A stretch of DNA of 15,063 nucleotides from Anaerolineae bacterium. GTDB lineage: Bacteria > Chloroflexota > Anaerolineae > Aggregatilineales > Phototrophicaceae. Shown here one piece after another: positions 6,954 to 14,872 of the stretch. The stretch lies in NCBI GenBank assembly GCA_028284565.1, contig JANQRM010000389.1, positions 1 to 15,063 on the forward strand, in the 5' to 3' direction. The translations under genes were made by a program, and so were the position numbers. Below the pieces are notes generated by a model. It saw only the letters and a list, made by a program, of their open reading frames with translations. It ran no database searches and had not been told where the DNA came from. The stretch's first letter is position 1. Each line of letters starts with the position of its first letter.

Positions 6954-8144
6954 ATGCGTAAATGGCAATTTTTAACAGGTGGCTTGCTGGTCACTATATT
7001 AATGATCGGTTTGCTGGCTTTCACACCGCTTCAAACAGATGCGATAGGGAAAGTCACACCAACGCCCGGTGCAGGTGGTGGGGAAAGTCCACCTCCAGCT
7101 GAACCGACTCCCGTTCCGAATTTGGATTTAACTGCAGAAGAATATTATGAACGTGGCGCAGAACTCATTGCAGAAGGTGACTTCGAGGGCGCAATTGCTG
7201 AGTTTTCCAATGCGATTCAGGTGGATGATGACTATGCAGATGCGTATATCTTCCGTGGACTAGCGTACCGAGCAATTAACCTGAGTGATGAAGCGATTGA
7301 TGATTTAACCCGCGCAATTGAACTCCGCCCTTATGACTGGTTCGTCTATACCTATCGTGGCGATACCTATGCACTGTCCTCAGAGCCGGGTGAGGCGATG
7401 TTTGATTATAATCAAGCGATTTATTTGAATCCACGTCATTCGGATGCTTTTGCCAGCCGTAGCGCACTCCATTCCCAACGCGGGGATGATGAACTAGCAT
7501 TGATTGATGCCCGCATTGCCGAAGGTGTGGATCGCTCTAGTCAAGGTGATAACCAGACAGCTTTAGAGTTGTTTACGGATGCGATAAACGAAGTTGAAAG
7601 CAATCCCGCACCGGACAGTATTGCCCTTGCATACTACAATCGGGCAAATATTTATCTCAATTTGGGCGATGATGTAAAAGCTATTGAGGACTTCGATGCC
7701 GCGATTGAACTGATGCCCGATATGCAAGACTTTTATATGGGGCGTGGCTTTGCTTATTCGGAACGAGGCGACCACTTTGAAGCTGGCTTAGACTTCATCC
7801 GTCGGATTGAGTTGGTCGAGCGCGAATCCTTCACTAATAATCTCACTATCGGCGATACGGTAGAAGTCGAGATGGCATATGGCTTCGTCCATCGGATTAC
7901 CTTTGCGGGAAATGCAGGTGATACAGTCAGCATTACGGCACGCGATTCGGATGGTTCCGGTGTTGATCCCTTGATGGTTTTATTAGGACCGGATGGAAAT
8001 GCAATTGCCGGGAATGATGACGGGGGTGGTGACTTGGACTCGGCACTTGATAATTTCCGCCTACCAGAAGATGGTACCTTTACGATTGTCGTGAGCCATG
8101 CCAATGCCAGCTACGATGGGTTCATCAACGTTTCAGTTGACTAG
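6954..8144 (+). CDS. Secreted or membrane-anchored TPR protein with C-terminal PPC-like domain
   Basis: 396 residues. Residues 1-30 are a signal peptide or anchor (RKWQF, then a hydrophobic core). A Thr/Pro/Gly linker (33-56) leads to a TPR array: repeats at about 61-94, 95-128, 129-162, a degenerate unit at 163-222 containing an insert, then 225-257 and 258-290. They carry the usual pattern, for example YYERGAELIAEGDFEGAIAE. Residues about 293-396 resemble the bacterial pre-peptidase C-terminal (PPC) beta-sandwich: GDTVEVEM, DPLMVLLGPDGNAIAGNDD (Asp-rich turn), TFTIVVS. So this is probably an outward-facing scaffold for protein contacts, with no enzyme domain. AAGGAA lies nine bases before the ATG. 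Confidence 0.93.
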   Translation: MRKWQFLTGGLLVTILMIGLLAFTPLQTDAIGKVTPTPGAGGGESPPPAEPTPVPNLDLTAEEYYERGAELIAEGDFEGAIAEFSNAIQVDDDYADAYIFRGLAYRAINLSDEAIDDLTRAIELRPYDWFVYTYRGDTYALSSEPGEAMFDYNQAIYLNPRHSDAFASRSALHSQRGDDELALIDARIAEGVDRSSQGDNQTALELFTDAINEVESNPAPDSIALAYYNRANIYLNLGDDVKAIEDFDAAIELMPDMQDFYMGRGFAYSERGDHFEAGLDFIRRIELVERESFTNNLTIGDTVEVEMAYGFVHRITFAGNAGDTVSITARDSDGSGVDPLMVLLGPDGNAIAGNDDGGGDLDSALDNFRLPEDGTFTIVVSHANASYDGFINVSVD

Positions 8145-8169
8145 CCTATAATCTAGCCCTAGAACGAGA

Positions 8170-8196
8170 GGGGTTACTCACAAGTACGCCCTTTTT
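8170..8196 (+). terminator. Probable terminator of the TPR gene
   Basis: GGGGTTACT and AGTACGCCC pair in two blocks (three G-C outer pairs, four inner pairs, with a 2x2 internal mismatch) around CACA, then TTTTT. It is imperfect but well placed, 25 bases after the stop. Any promoter for the next gene would then lie in 8192-8259, where TTGATT (8194-8199) and TACACT (8218-8223) are a weak option. Confidence 0.45.
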
Positions 8197-8259
8197 GATT
8201 CCCGATTGGGCAAGTGGTACACTCCTGCGGTTGATATTCATCGAACAAGGAAGTACACA

Positions 8260-9261
8260 ATGACTCAAACAGTCCGCGCGGCAATCGTAGGAATGGGGAA
8301 CATGGCACGTTATCACTTGCCTGCGATGTTTGCACTCAATACAGAAATTCCGGTGATTTCAGAACCCTCTGCTCTAAATGTGAAATTGGCGAACCAGAAA
8401 TTTGAGGAAATAGGGGTGAATCCACCTGTTAATGAGCCCGATTTGCCAAAGATGTTGGACAAATATGCTGATTCATTGGATGCAGTGTTTATCATCACAC
8501 CCCATGCTTTTCATCATGACCAAACGACGGCGTGTATGGAGTCAGGGTTGGATGTCCTACTCGAAAAACCGATGGTAATGAATGCCGAGGAAGCGCGGAG
8601 CTTAATCGCCACTCGTGACCGTACTGGACGATTGCTAGTCGTGGCGTTTCAGGGGGGATTATCGCCGAATGTGCGTCATGCCGTGAAAATGATTCAATCG
8701 GGAGAATTGGGTGAGATTCTGACGATTAGCGGAACGGTATGGCAGAATTGGAAACAGCTATCAGCTGGCAAATGGCGCACGCAACCTGAGATTTCTGGTG
8801 GAGGATTTTTGTTTGACACAGGCGCGCACATGTTAAATACGGTCTGTGAATTGGCAGGGGAAGATTTTGCTGAGGTCGGTGCATGGCTAGACAATCGGGG
8901 AATGGATGTGGACATTTTAGGTGCGGTAATGGGGCGTTTGTATTCGGGCGCATTGGTGACGATAAATGCTTGCGGGGATACGATTACCAGTTGTGCCTCA
9001 GAGATTCGCGTACATGGAACTAAAGCTATCCTCAAGACAGGTGTGTGGGGAGAATTTCTGCTAGTTCAGAGAGAAGGTGAAAGCGATTTTAGTGAAGTTG
9101 AAACCCCAACAATGAGTGGCGCATGGGAACAATTTTTGCGTGTGCGACGTGGCGAGATGGGTAATCCTTCACCGCCGGAAGTAGGTTTGCGAATGGCGAA
9201 ACTCTGGGATGCAATTCAGGCATCCGCCAAACAGAACGGCATCCCAGTTCAGTGCCATTAG
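8260..9261 (+). CDS. Gfo/Idh/MocA family NAD(P)-dependent oxidoreductase
   Basis: 333 residues. ATG 8260 is chosen because AAGGAAG (8247-8253) lies six bases ahead; an upstream start near 8206 would add 18 residues that do not fit the family and partly overlap the leader. Residues 6-20 form the Rossmann dinucleotide turn ([13 protein letters not shown]). EKP (102-104) is the conserved Lys motif that contacts nicotinamide and substrate. The [14 protein letters not shown] segment (180-193) holds the Asp186/His190 pair of the catalytic C-terminal domain. The family oxidises or reduces sugars, inositols and related compounds; the substrate here is not readable. No sugar transporter or kinase is nearby to help. 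The stop overlaps the stop of the convergent SDR gene. Confidence 0.92.
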   Translation: MTQTVRAAIVGMGNMARYHLPAMFALNTEIPVISEPSALNVKLANQKFEEIGVNPPVNEPDLPKMLDKYADSLDAVFIITPHAFHHDQTTACMESGLDVLLEKPMVMNAEEARSLIATRDRTGRLLVVAFQGGLSPNVRHAVKMIQSGELGEILTISGTVWQNWKQLSAGKWRTQPEISGGGFLFDTGAHMLNTVCELAGEDFAEVGAWLDNRGMDVDILGAVMGRLYSGALVTINACGDTITSCASEIRVHGTKAILKTGVWGEFLLVQREGESDFSEVETPTMSGAWEQFLRVRRGEMGNPSPPEVGLRMAKLWDAIQASAKQNGIPVQCH

Positions 9262-10211
9262 TTGACTGTCGCGTTTTGGAAGAACTTGCGGAAGGTATCG
9301 CCAGCTGTATTGTTCTTGAGATACTCGACATGCTCTCCAGAGAAAGGTATTGGCTCTATCCCAAAGTGTTCGACAAGGGCATTGTTGGGTGTAGTATTAG
9401 GGACATCGAGCAATTCGAGCAAACTACCACTCACAGGTGAACCGGGCAAGGCACTTTCCATTACCCAGACTGCCGGACGTAAGAGTGCTACTGGAGCCGG
9501 AACCATCATACGTGAGGTATCAAGGGCTTTGATGACCCGCTGTTCAATTTCGCCTAATGTTAACACTTCGGGACCACCAAGAATGAGTTCCTTGCCAATG
9601 GTGCTGTCGTCATCTAAGGAGCGAACACAGGCTTCCGCGACATCATAGACGGAGACAGGTTGGAATTCGGCTTTGCCACCACCAATAAGCGGGAAGATAA
9701 TGGGCGTGATACGCACGAGTCGGGCGAAGGTGTTGAAAAATTCATCTTGAGGTCCAAATATTAGTGAGGGACGAACAGCCGTCCATTCTAAATTGGAACC
9801 AGCGACATAATCTTGTGCGCGTCCTTTGCTCTGTAAAAAGCGATAGGGAATCGAACTATCGGCTCCATTTTGACTGACATTGATAAAGCGTTTGACCCCT
9901 TGCGATTCGGCGGCATCCACGACATTAATTGTGCCTTGATAATTGATTTCTTCGTAAGTTGCACTGCCTTTTTCCATTGGAATAGCGACGGTATGTACCA
10001 CTGCAGAGACATCCTTCATAAGTGGTTTCAGTCCCTCGCGGTCTGTGACATCACCTTTGACAATCTCGATTTTGTCCTTGATGTCTTCTAAACGAATGGT
10101 GGCTTTTTCGACGTTATGCACCATTGCCCGTACAGGACGACCTTGTGCAATTAGTTTTCGCACGACATTGTTGCCGACGAATCCGGCTCCACCAGTAACT
10201 AAAATGGTCAT
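9258..10211 (-). CDS. Atypical SDR, NAD(P)-binding (NmrA/complex I NDUFA9-like)
   Basis: 317 residues. The N-terminal [11 protein letters not shown] (6-16) is the GxxGxxG nucleotide-binding turn of extended/atypical SDRs. GDVTD (53-57) contacts the adenine side, and HTVAIP (73-78) and the [12 protein letters not shown] stretch (90-101) are usual family segments. Where classic enzymes have YxxxK the sequence is FLQSK (125-129), with Tyr123 two residues earlier, so the catalytic Tyr may be absent or shifted. [10 protein letters not shown] (145-154) follows. Many such proteins are redox sensors, quinone-linked reductases or assembly factors rather than simple dehydrogenases. A strong GGGGGA lies six bases before the ATG. 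The SDR stop (TAA) and the Gfo/Idh stop (TAG) share bases 9258-9261. Confidence 0.92.
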   Translation of the reverse strand: MTILVTGGAGFVGNNVVRKLIAQGRPVRAMVHNVEKATIRLEDIKDKIEIVKGDVTDREGLKPLMKDVSAVVHTVAIPMEKGSATYEEINYQGTINVVDAAESQGVKRFINVSQNGADSSIPYRFLQSKGRAQDYVAGSNLEWTAVRPSLIFGPQDEFFNTFARLVRITPIIFPLIGGGKAEFQPVSVYDVAEACVRSLDDDSTIGKELILGGPEVLTLGEIEQRVIKALDTSRMMVPAPVALLRPAVWVMESALPGSPVSGSLLELLDVPNTTPNNALVEHFGIEPIPFSGEHVEYLKNNTAGDTFRKFFQNATVN

Positions 10212-10440
10212 AGCTAATCCCCCTTGTGATTGTTGTGGTTCGGAATAAGCCGTAGTTTATTGTGTATTGATGAGAACGCGATTAAGTTTCGCAGGCTTTC
10301 CATGAGTGGTTGATAAATGTTATGCATTACGAATGGTCATTAGTTAACTGTACCATTAGACAGTCAGCATTTACCCCTTTGTTAGACGACTTGTATGGCG
10401 AGTTTGCATACACTATAGATAACTCAACAGATATGTCGAT
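10212..10440 (+). other. Intergenic region upstream of SDR and small gene
   Basis: This 229-base divergent region holds the leader of the minus-strand SDR gene (AAGGGGGAT read from 10217-10225) and, on the right, the candidate promoter of the small gene. I see no convincing promoter for SDR. Open frames here have no ribosome-binding site or recognisable protein. Confidence 0.5.
10391..10419 (+). promoter_or_regulatory. Weak candidate promoter of the small gene
   Basis: TTGTAT (10391-10396) and TATAGA (10414-10419) are 17 bases apart, 3 of 6 and 4 of 6 to consensus, placing the RNA start near 10426. Confidence 0.3.
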
Positions 10441-10455
10441 AAAGGAGACAAGCTC

Positions 10456-10575
10456 ATGTTGTGGAATCGGATACAAGCCAATTTGGTTGATAGACAACAT
10501 CGGGTACATCAAGCAGAGTTAGCCAGCCAACGCCGGAAAGCACTAAATATCGTATCTCGGCTGAAGAATCGGTAA
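10456..10575 (+). CDS. Probable small basic protein, 39 residues
   Basis: A short frame not recognised as any family, starting MLWNRIQANL and ending VSRLKNR. AAAGGAGA (10441-10448), near-perfect to the 16S anti-Shine-Dalgarno, puts GGAG eight bases before ATG 10456. A clean hairpin terminator begins 12 bases after the stop, oriented for this strand. The peptide has nine Arg/Lys against two acidic residues, is probably one long helix (Leu/Ile/Val/Ala spaced among Arg, Gln and His), and has a single Trp and no Cys or Pro. There is no signal peptide. A role in binding nucleic acid, ribosome or membrane surface is inference from charge only. It lies alone between the minus-strand SDR and histidine kinase genes. 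The alternative is a non-coding or regulatory RNA that happens to carry the frame. Confidence 0.58.
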   Translation: MLWNRIQANLVDRQHRVHQAELASQRRKALNIVSRLKNR

Positions 10576-10587
10576 GCAGAGTGGAAT

Positions 10588-10611
10588 CGGTGGGAGCAAT
10601 CTCACCGTTTT
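10588..10611 (+). terminator. Rho-independent terminator of the small gene
   Basis: CGGTGGGA and TCTCACCG form an eight-base stem with one G-U wobble and a GCAA (GNRA-type) loop, followed by TTTT. On the minus strand the wobble becomes an A-C mismatch and no T run follows, so the signal serves the plus strand. Confidence 0.78.
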
Positions 10612-10654
10612 CAAATTCTGGGGAAGTTATCCTTAAGCATATCAGATACTTGTT

Positions 10655-11803
10655 TTAGATAGATTCAAGCATCTGAATATTTTCATGAACGGGTAAGCGC
10701 ACGATAAATGTTGTCCCCTCATTGACTTCACTGGTTACATCAATTGTGCCACCATATAAATCTACATTCTTCTTGACTATTGTCAAACCTAATCCTGTTC
10801 CCCGGATGTTTCCAACATTTTGAGCACGATGGAATGGTTCAAACAACTTGTTAAGATCATCTTTCGGTATGCCACGTCCGCTATCTGCTACCTTAATATG
10901 GAGCATATTGGATGCAAGGCGAATGTCTAATTCAATTGTGTCTTCGCCACCGCTATATTTTTTTGCATTTGTCAGCAAGTTATCAAGCACATTTCTAATG
11001 ATATTTGTATCAGCAATAATATCTAACTGCTTAGAGCAATTGAAAGAAAATCGAGGGTCATGTTTTAGGTGTAGGCTATCACATATATCTTCACATAGCT
11101 TGATAAGATTCGTAGGCTTCAAATCGAATTTTGTTGTGTCACTCATTCTTGACACACTGAGAATATCATCTAAAAGAGCAATCATATAATTAATTTGTTC
11201 GTCAATCCGTTTCCAGTGAATTTCTTTACGCTCATCGGACAAGCGATTTCCGTAGTTCCTAAGAATTTCCGCAGAAGTACTAATGCTTGAAAGGGGAGTT
11301 CTGAGATCATGAGAAGCCATTGCTACAAAGCGTTCCCGTAGCTGTAAAGTCTCTTTTTCATGAAAGGATTTGATTTGTAGTAATTCCGCCTCGTGTAATT
11401 TTGCCTCAAATTCTTTTTGTTCTGTAATGTCTTTTACCATACAAATCGTGTAGTTTTCGCCTTGGATTTCGATGGGATTGAGGCTTATTTGGACTGGAAA
11501 GATTGTGTTATCACTGCGACAAGCATTGAGTTCAATACTATCTGCCATCTGTCGCTGATGTGGGTTTTGGTTATAAGTGTGTCGTTTCGCTTGATGAATA
11601 GTACGGTATTGGCTAGGAACCAGTATCTCAATAGATTGCCCTACCAGTTCACCTTGCTTATAGTCAAATAGTTCATCTGCAAGCTGATTTGCTTGAATAA
11701 TCTCACCATCGTGCTTTGCTATAACAATTGCCTCCGGCACAGACTGAAATAAGAAAACAGCATATGTTTCAATATTGGCAGTCTGTAAATTCAGTGACGA
11801 CAT
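10655..11803 (-). CDS. Soluble PAS-domain sensor histidine kinase
   Basis: 382 residues. Autophosphorylates on His and passes phosphate to a response regulator. There are no membrane segments, so it senses inside the cell. A PAS domain spans about 15-128 (VPEAIVIAKHDGEIIQANQ, ending VKDITEQK), then a coiled-coil linker (about 129-157). The HisKA H-box is FVAMASHDLRTPLSS with His165. ATPase motifs follow: N box NVLDNLLTNAKKYS (271-284), G1 DSGRGIP (307-313), F box FEPFHR (321-326) and G2 GTGLGLTIVKK (335-345). I prefer ATG 11803, with AGGGAA six bases upstream, over ATG 11833, because a TATAAT at 11835-11840 would begin RNA inside the longer version. There is no receiver domain and no response regulator nearby, so this is an orphan kinase. 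Confidence 0.95.
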   Translation of the reverse strand: MSSLNLQTANIETYAVFLFQSVPEAIVIAKHDGEIIQANQLADELFDYKQGELVGQSIEILVPSQYRTIHQAKRHTYNQNPHQRQMADSIELNACRSDNTIFPVQISLNPIEIQGENYTICMVKDITEQKEFEAKLHEAELLQIKSFHEKETLQLRERFVAMASHDLRTPLSSISTSAEILRNYGNRLSDERKEIHWKRIDEQINYMIALLDDILSVSRMSDTTKFDLKPTNLIKLCEDICDSLHLKHDPRFSFNCSKQLDIIADTNIIRNVLDNLLTNAKKYSGGEDTIELDIRLASNMLHIKVADSGRGIPKDDLNKLFEPFHRAQNVGNIRGTGLGLTIVKKNVDLYGGTIDVTSEVNEGTTFIVRLPVHENIQMLESI

Positions 11804-11809
11804 AACAAG

Positions 11810-11815
11810 TTCCCT
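11810..11815 (-). promoter_or_regulatory. Ribosome-binding site deciding the kinase start
   Basis: AGGGAA on the minus strand, six bases before ATG 11803. The upstream in-frame ATG at 11833 has no such site. Confidence 0.7.
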
Positions 11816-11834
11816 GAATATCCGAATCTTCATT

Positions 11835-11840
11835 ATTATA
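11835..11840 (-). promoter_or_regulatory. Candidate -10 box for the histidine kinase
   Basis: A minus-strand TATAAT with predicted RNA start near 11828, about 25 bases before ATG 11803. No clear -35 is seen. The 121-base gap to the GT-C gene shows no convincing hairpin. Confidence 0.4.
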
Positions 11841-11924
11841 ATTTATGAAAGTAACAAACACACTTAAGAATGGGATCAACAGTAATAAATATCTGATAAT
11901 GGAGATAATGGTATGAATCACAAG

Positions 11925-13367
11925 TTATTTCAACTTGTAGACAATCGCGTCACCATGAAAGGGAATCGCCTCGTATTCGTCGATGATTTCATAACGACTA
12001 TCGACAGTATCAATCAGGGTTTGGATGCCGGGTTGCCCGACGGAGACCAAGTCAGGAAAGACAATGATGAAAGTTGGTGGGTTGGCTTCCCACTCGTCAA
12101 GGAGCGTATCGAGAACAATTGGAGGTTTAAAATACCAATGCCAGCCTTTAATCCATGTGTTGGGGGGTAACATATCGGTCATGAGGTGCAGTTGAGGTGT
12201 GCTGTCCGTTTCAGGAAGGGCAAAGAGGGTGTCCCCTTCATCAATTTGCGGACGAATCTCAGCAACCAGTGACTCATACTCATGATAAGCGGGGTTGCGA
12301 CCTAAGCCAACTGGATTGGGTACATAAGCTACTAAGCCTGTCCATAACCAACCAATACCTAAAGCAATCATTACACCACTCAAGGCAACTTCAGCAATAG
12401 GGGCAGATTTGAACCATTTGTGGGGTTGTTCAACCATGCTGACAATGCGAAAGAGGACAATACCAGATATGGTGCTTATGAAGGGAAGATGCGCCATCGC
12501 GTGGACTTCACCAAAGCGTGGATACAGCACTACACAAGCGCCGAGCCATAATATCAACAACAAACTATTCATCTCACGCTGTTGATTTTCACGGACGGTC
12601 AAGAGCGCAAAAACAGGCACAAGGGCATTTGTCAGCCAGAGTTTGCGAAAGAAATCGCCATCCAACGGGACACCATCCATCAAGCCCGACAAATTGAATG
12701 TCCAATTCCAATAGAGATATGAGTCTAAGTTGCCCTGCAAGACGATAACAAGAATAGTCAATATGGGTGCGATAAGTGCGGATACCCCATAAACGATGAT
12801 GCGGCGGTCACGCTGAAAAACGAGTAACCAAACTCCAAATAAGCCCACAACCGCCCACGCATGTTGCTTGAAGAGGGTCGCTGTCCCCATGAATAGCCCG
12901 ACAACAATCATTTTCCGAGTTCGCTTTGTATCGACGATAAACCAAGCGACTGCTAACAAAATGAAAAAAGCCATGAGCGTATCGAAATAAAGCATGACAT
13001 TGCCATAGACTGGCTCCCACCAGAACCAGACAAGGGATGCTAATAGTCCTGCCAAAGAATTATTATTCGCTAGTTTATTAGCAACGAAATAAATTAAACA
13101 AGTCAGCGATAAAACAAGCACTAAATTGAGGAAACGGAGGGTGTCGATTGGCTCAAATGGGAGCAGTTGTTGTGCCAATGCTCCCAATAAGGAACTGCCC
13201 GGTGCATGCTGTTCAAGCAGATTATCGAATAGAACGCGCCCTTGATTCATCATCCATGGGATTGCCAATTGCCCCGAATGCGCGGATGGTGATAACCAAA
13301 GCGTATGGGTAATGACTTGTATCAGCAAAATGCCAACGAGTAACCAACGGGCTTGAAGTTGTTTCAA
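11925..13367 (-). CDS. GT-C membrane glycosyltransferase (GT39/PMT_2-like)
   Basis: 480 residues, start TTG 13367: an in-frame TAG at 13380-13382 limits the frame, and AGGA lies ten bases upstream of the TTG. Residues 1-25 are a first membrane segment. The following extracytoplasmic loop holds GRVLFDNLLEQHAPGSSLL (43-61), the position where GT39 members have the Asp/His-Pro motif, here HAPG rather than DHPP. About eight to ten more hydrophobic segments follow (for example 79-97, 105-145, 152-185, 190-210, 270-345). The C-terminal part from about 370 is soluble. Expected to move a sugar from a lipid-linked donor to an envelope acceptor. It lies last in the run sortase, two-TM protein, GT-C, with a 59-base gap before it. 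Its family resembles that of the gene at the left edge, but the two are not close copies. Confidence 0.85.
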   Translation of the reverse strand: MKQLQARWLLVGILLIQVITHTLWLSPSAHSGQLAIPWMMNQGRVLFDNLLEQHAPGSSLLGALAQQLLPFEPIDTLRFLNLVLVLSLTCLIYFVANKLANNNSLAGLLASLVWFWWEPVYGNVMLYFDTLMAFFILLAVAWFIVDTKRTRKMIVVGLFMGTATLFKQHAWAVVGLFGVWLLVFQRDRRIIVYGVSALIAPILTILVIVLQGNLDSYLYWNWTFNLSGLMDGVPLDGDFFRKLWLTNALVPVFALLTVRENQQREMNSLLLILWLGACVVLYPRFGEVHAMAHLPFISTISGIVLFRIVSMVEQPHKWFKSAPIAEVALSGVMIALGIGWLWTGLVAYVPNPVGLGRNPAYHEYESLVAEIRPQIDEGDTLFALPETDSTPQLHLMTDMLPPNTWIKGWHWYFKPPIVLDTLLDEWEANPPTFIIVFPDLVSVGQPGIQTLIDTVDSRYEIIDEYEAIPFHGDAIVYKLK

Positions 13368-13426
13368 CGATGGACTGTCCTAGTCTGGTTCAAACGGACA
13401 TAGATTAGTGGCTTATGGGATGGGCT

Positions 13427-14134
13427 TCAAGTGCCGATTTCGGTTCGATGAGACTGATAAAAATGTTCCCATGCTTCGGCAAAATCTTCTTGATAAGGGT
13501 CAACAACATAGGGGATATGACAATTTAATTCGGCGACTGTCGTTGGTACGAAATCTTCCAGCGACTTTTCGACGAAGAAAATCATGTCGTGTGCTTCGAG
13601 CATGGCACTGTATCGATGATGAACCCATGCCAAACCATACAGCAACACAAGAAACAAAAGTCGTAACGCATTGGGTGCGGGCGCGCCCATAAAACAAGGC
13701 GTGATGAGTAGGGGCAACAGAAAAAGACGAGAGATTCCAAAAGCCCGCAATGAAGCATTCATATTGATCTGGGTGGTATCGTCATCCAAGGGACGAAAAT
13801 GCCCATTTAATACGGTGACGGGGTTTGTTCGTCCGCGATATTTCCACATGACTTTGCTGGTGGTTTCCATCCGAAAGCCAGAGACATCCCCCTGAACAAA
13901 ATGGTAACGTCGTCCACCACGATAGAGCCGATCCAGATGGAGTCGCTTCATGCTCGGTTTGGAGGTCTTCGACAAGATATGCAAACACATCGCAGGTGTT
14001 GCATTGACGATTAAGGGTGTATCCGGGTAGACATACCATAAGCGACGGCTTAGGCGATTGAGCAGACTTTTGAACCACCGTTGCTTAGATGAGGTTTGGG
14101 GTAGCCCCTTGATTTCACCTGTGCGAGTCGTCAC
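13427..14134 (-). CDS. Uncharacterised two-membrane-segment protein coupled to sortase
   Basis: 235 residues, not recognised as a named family. The start is GTG 14134, overlapping the sortase TGA as GTGA. An N-terminal basic region (RWFKSLLNRLSRRLW) leads to a soluble domain (about 40-130) with GRTNPVTVLNGHF (101-113) and beta-strand character (TTQINMNASLR). A hydrophobic hairpin of two segments follows (about 135-150 and 156-171). After it comes WVHHRYSAMLEAHDMIFFVEK (170-190), with His172/His173 and His182, and an acidic C-terminus that may be cytosolic. No signal peptide is seen. The tight coupling suggests it acts with the sortase or in the same envelope process; this is inference from order only. 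Confidence 0.83.
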   Translation of the reverse strand: MTTRTGEIKGLPQTSSKQRWFKSLLNRLSRRLWYVYPDTPLIVNATPAMCLHILSKTSKPSMKRLHLDRLYRGGRRYHFVQGDVSGFRMETTSKVMWKYRGRTNPVTVLNGHFRPLDDDTTQINMNASLRAFGISRLFLLPLLITPCFMGAPAPNALRLLFLVLLYGLAWVHHRYSAMLEAHDMIFFVEKSLEDFVPTTVAELNCHIPYVVDPYQEDFAEAWEHFYQSHRTEIGT

Positions 14135-14799
14135 GAACTCACCTGAACTTGTTCTGCAACAACGATGACTCGCTCTAAATAACTATTCGAGAGGAAGTCA
14201 TAATCGCCACAGGTGATGAGTGTTAGACGATTAATTCCATCATTGGTTGGATACAGAGGGGTTAAATCTGTGGGTTCGGTTATGCCAACGGAAACAATGT
14301 CATAGTGATAATCCATGCCCTCATGTTGGATAACAACTCGCTCGCCGATATTCAATTCATGCAAATTGGCGAAGATGCCACGATCACCGCCTGCCAGTTC
14401 CACGTGACCAGACAACACCACATTGCCATCATCGGGTAGCCATGATGTACCTTCGAGATGTCCGATATTGTTTCCTAAGCGAGAAACATTCCATGAGCCT
14501 ATTGTCCCGTCGATATAGACTCGTTGAATCGGCGATAGAATTCCGGCACTGGGAATAAACAAGGCGGTATCAACCGGAATATCAGGAGCGAAAGGTGCAT
14601 TGACTGTCGGGACAGCATTCGTTGCTTCAACAACTTGAGAATCCGCTGTTGGTTCGATAGCAGACTCGGTATTGTCGGGACTTGGACTTGTATCAACAGT
14701 TGGGGCAGACGGATTATCTAGTAAAACAAATACAATACCAGCAACCAGACCAACGATAATCAGGGGTAAAAGACGTAAGTTCGATTGTCGACGTTGCAT
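14131..14799 (-). CDS. Sortase (class D/E/F-like transpeptidase)
   Basis: 222 residues, a membrane-anchored cysteine transpeptidase. Residues 10-28 are the N-terminal anchor, followed by a Ser/Thr/Pro/Glu-rich linker (about 29-75). The catalytic domain has LSGHVELAGGDRGIF with His132, LHELNIGERV (146-155), TLITCGDYD with Cys197, and SYLERVIVVAEQV with Arg210: the His/Cys/Arg triad complete and correctly spaced. The length is typical of short sortases. The following GTGA overlap couples it to the 235-residue gene. No LPXTG-type substrate is seen in the window, so its target is elsewhere or uses an unusual signal. It starts 73 bases after the rhomboid gene, with a possible promoter of its own. 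Confidence 0.93.
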   Translation of the reverse strand: MQRRQSNLRLLPLIIVGLVAGIVFVLLDNPSAPTVDTSPSPDNTESAIEPTADSQVVEATNAVPTVNAPFAPDIPVDTALFIPSAGILSPIQRVYIDGTIGSWNVSRLGNNIGHLEGTSWLPDDGNVVLSGHVELAGGDRGIFANLHELNIGERVVIQHEGMDYHYDIVSVGITEPTDLTPLYPTNDGINRLTLITCGDYDFLSNSYLERVIVVAEQVQVSS

Positions 14800-14832
14800 A
14801 CCACATTCACACGATTATTGAGCGTTTATTGC

Positions 14833-14838
14833 ATTATA
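14833..14838 (-). promoter_or_regulatory. Candidate -10 box for the sortase operon
   Basis: A minus-strand TATAAT 33 bases before ATG 14799, with no good -35 (best TATTCT at 17 bases). A pair of AACGTT palindromes at 14869-14874 and 14884-14889 lies upstream. Confidence 0.4.
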
Positions 14839-14872
14839 ACCCAACTTTATCATACAGAATATTACGCTAACG

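Noticed and set aside
10310..10522. 70-residue plus-strand frame overlapping the small gene
   Set aside because: No Shine-Dalgarno at its start and low-complexity sequence; the 39-residue frame has a far better start signal.
10456..10575. Small gene as half of a toxin-antitoxin pair
   Set aside because: No partner frame lies next to it on the same strand, and its sequence matches no toxin or antitoxin pattern I know.
14087..14104. LPQTS in the 235-residue protein as a sortase sorting signal
   Set aside because: It lies at the N-terminus (residues 11-15), with no following membrane helix and basic tail, so it cannot act as a cell-wall sorting signal.
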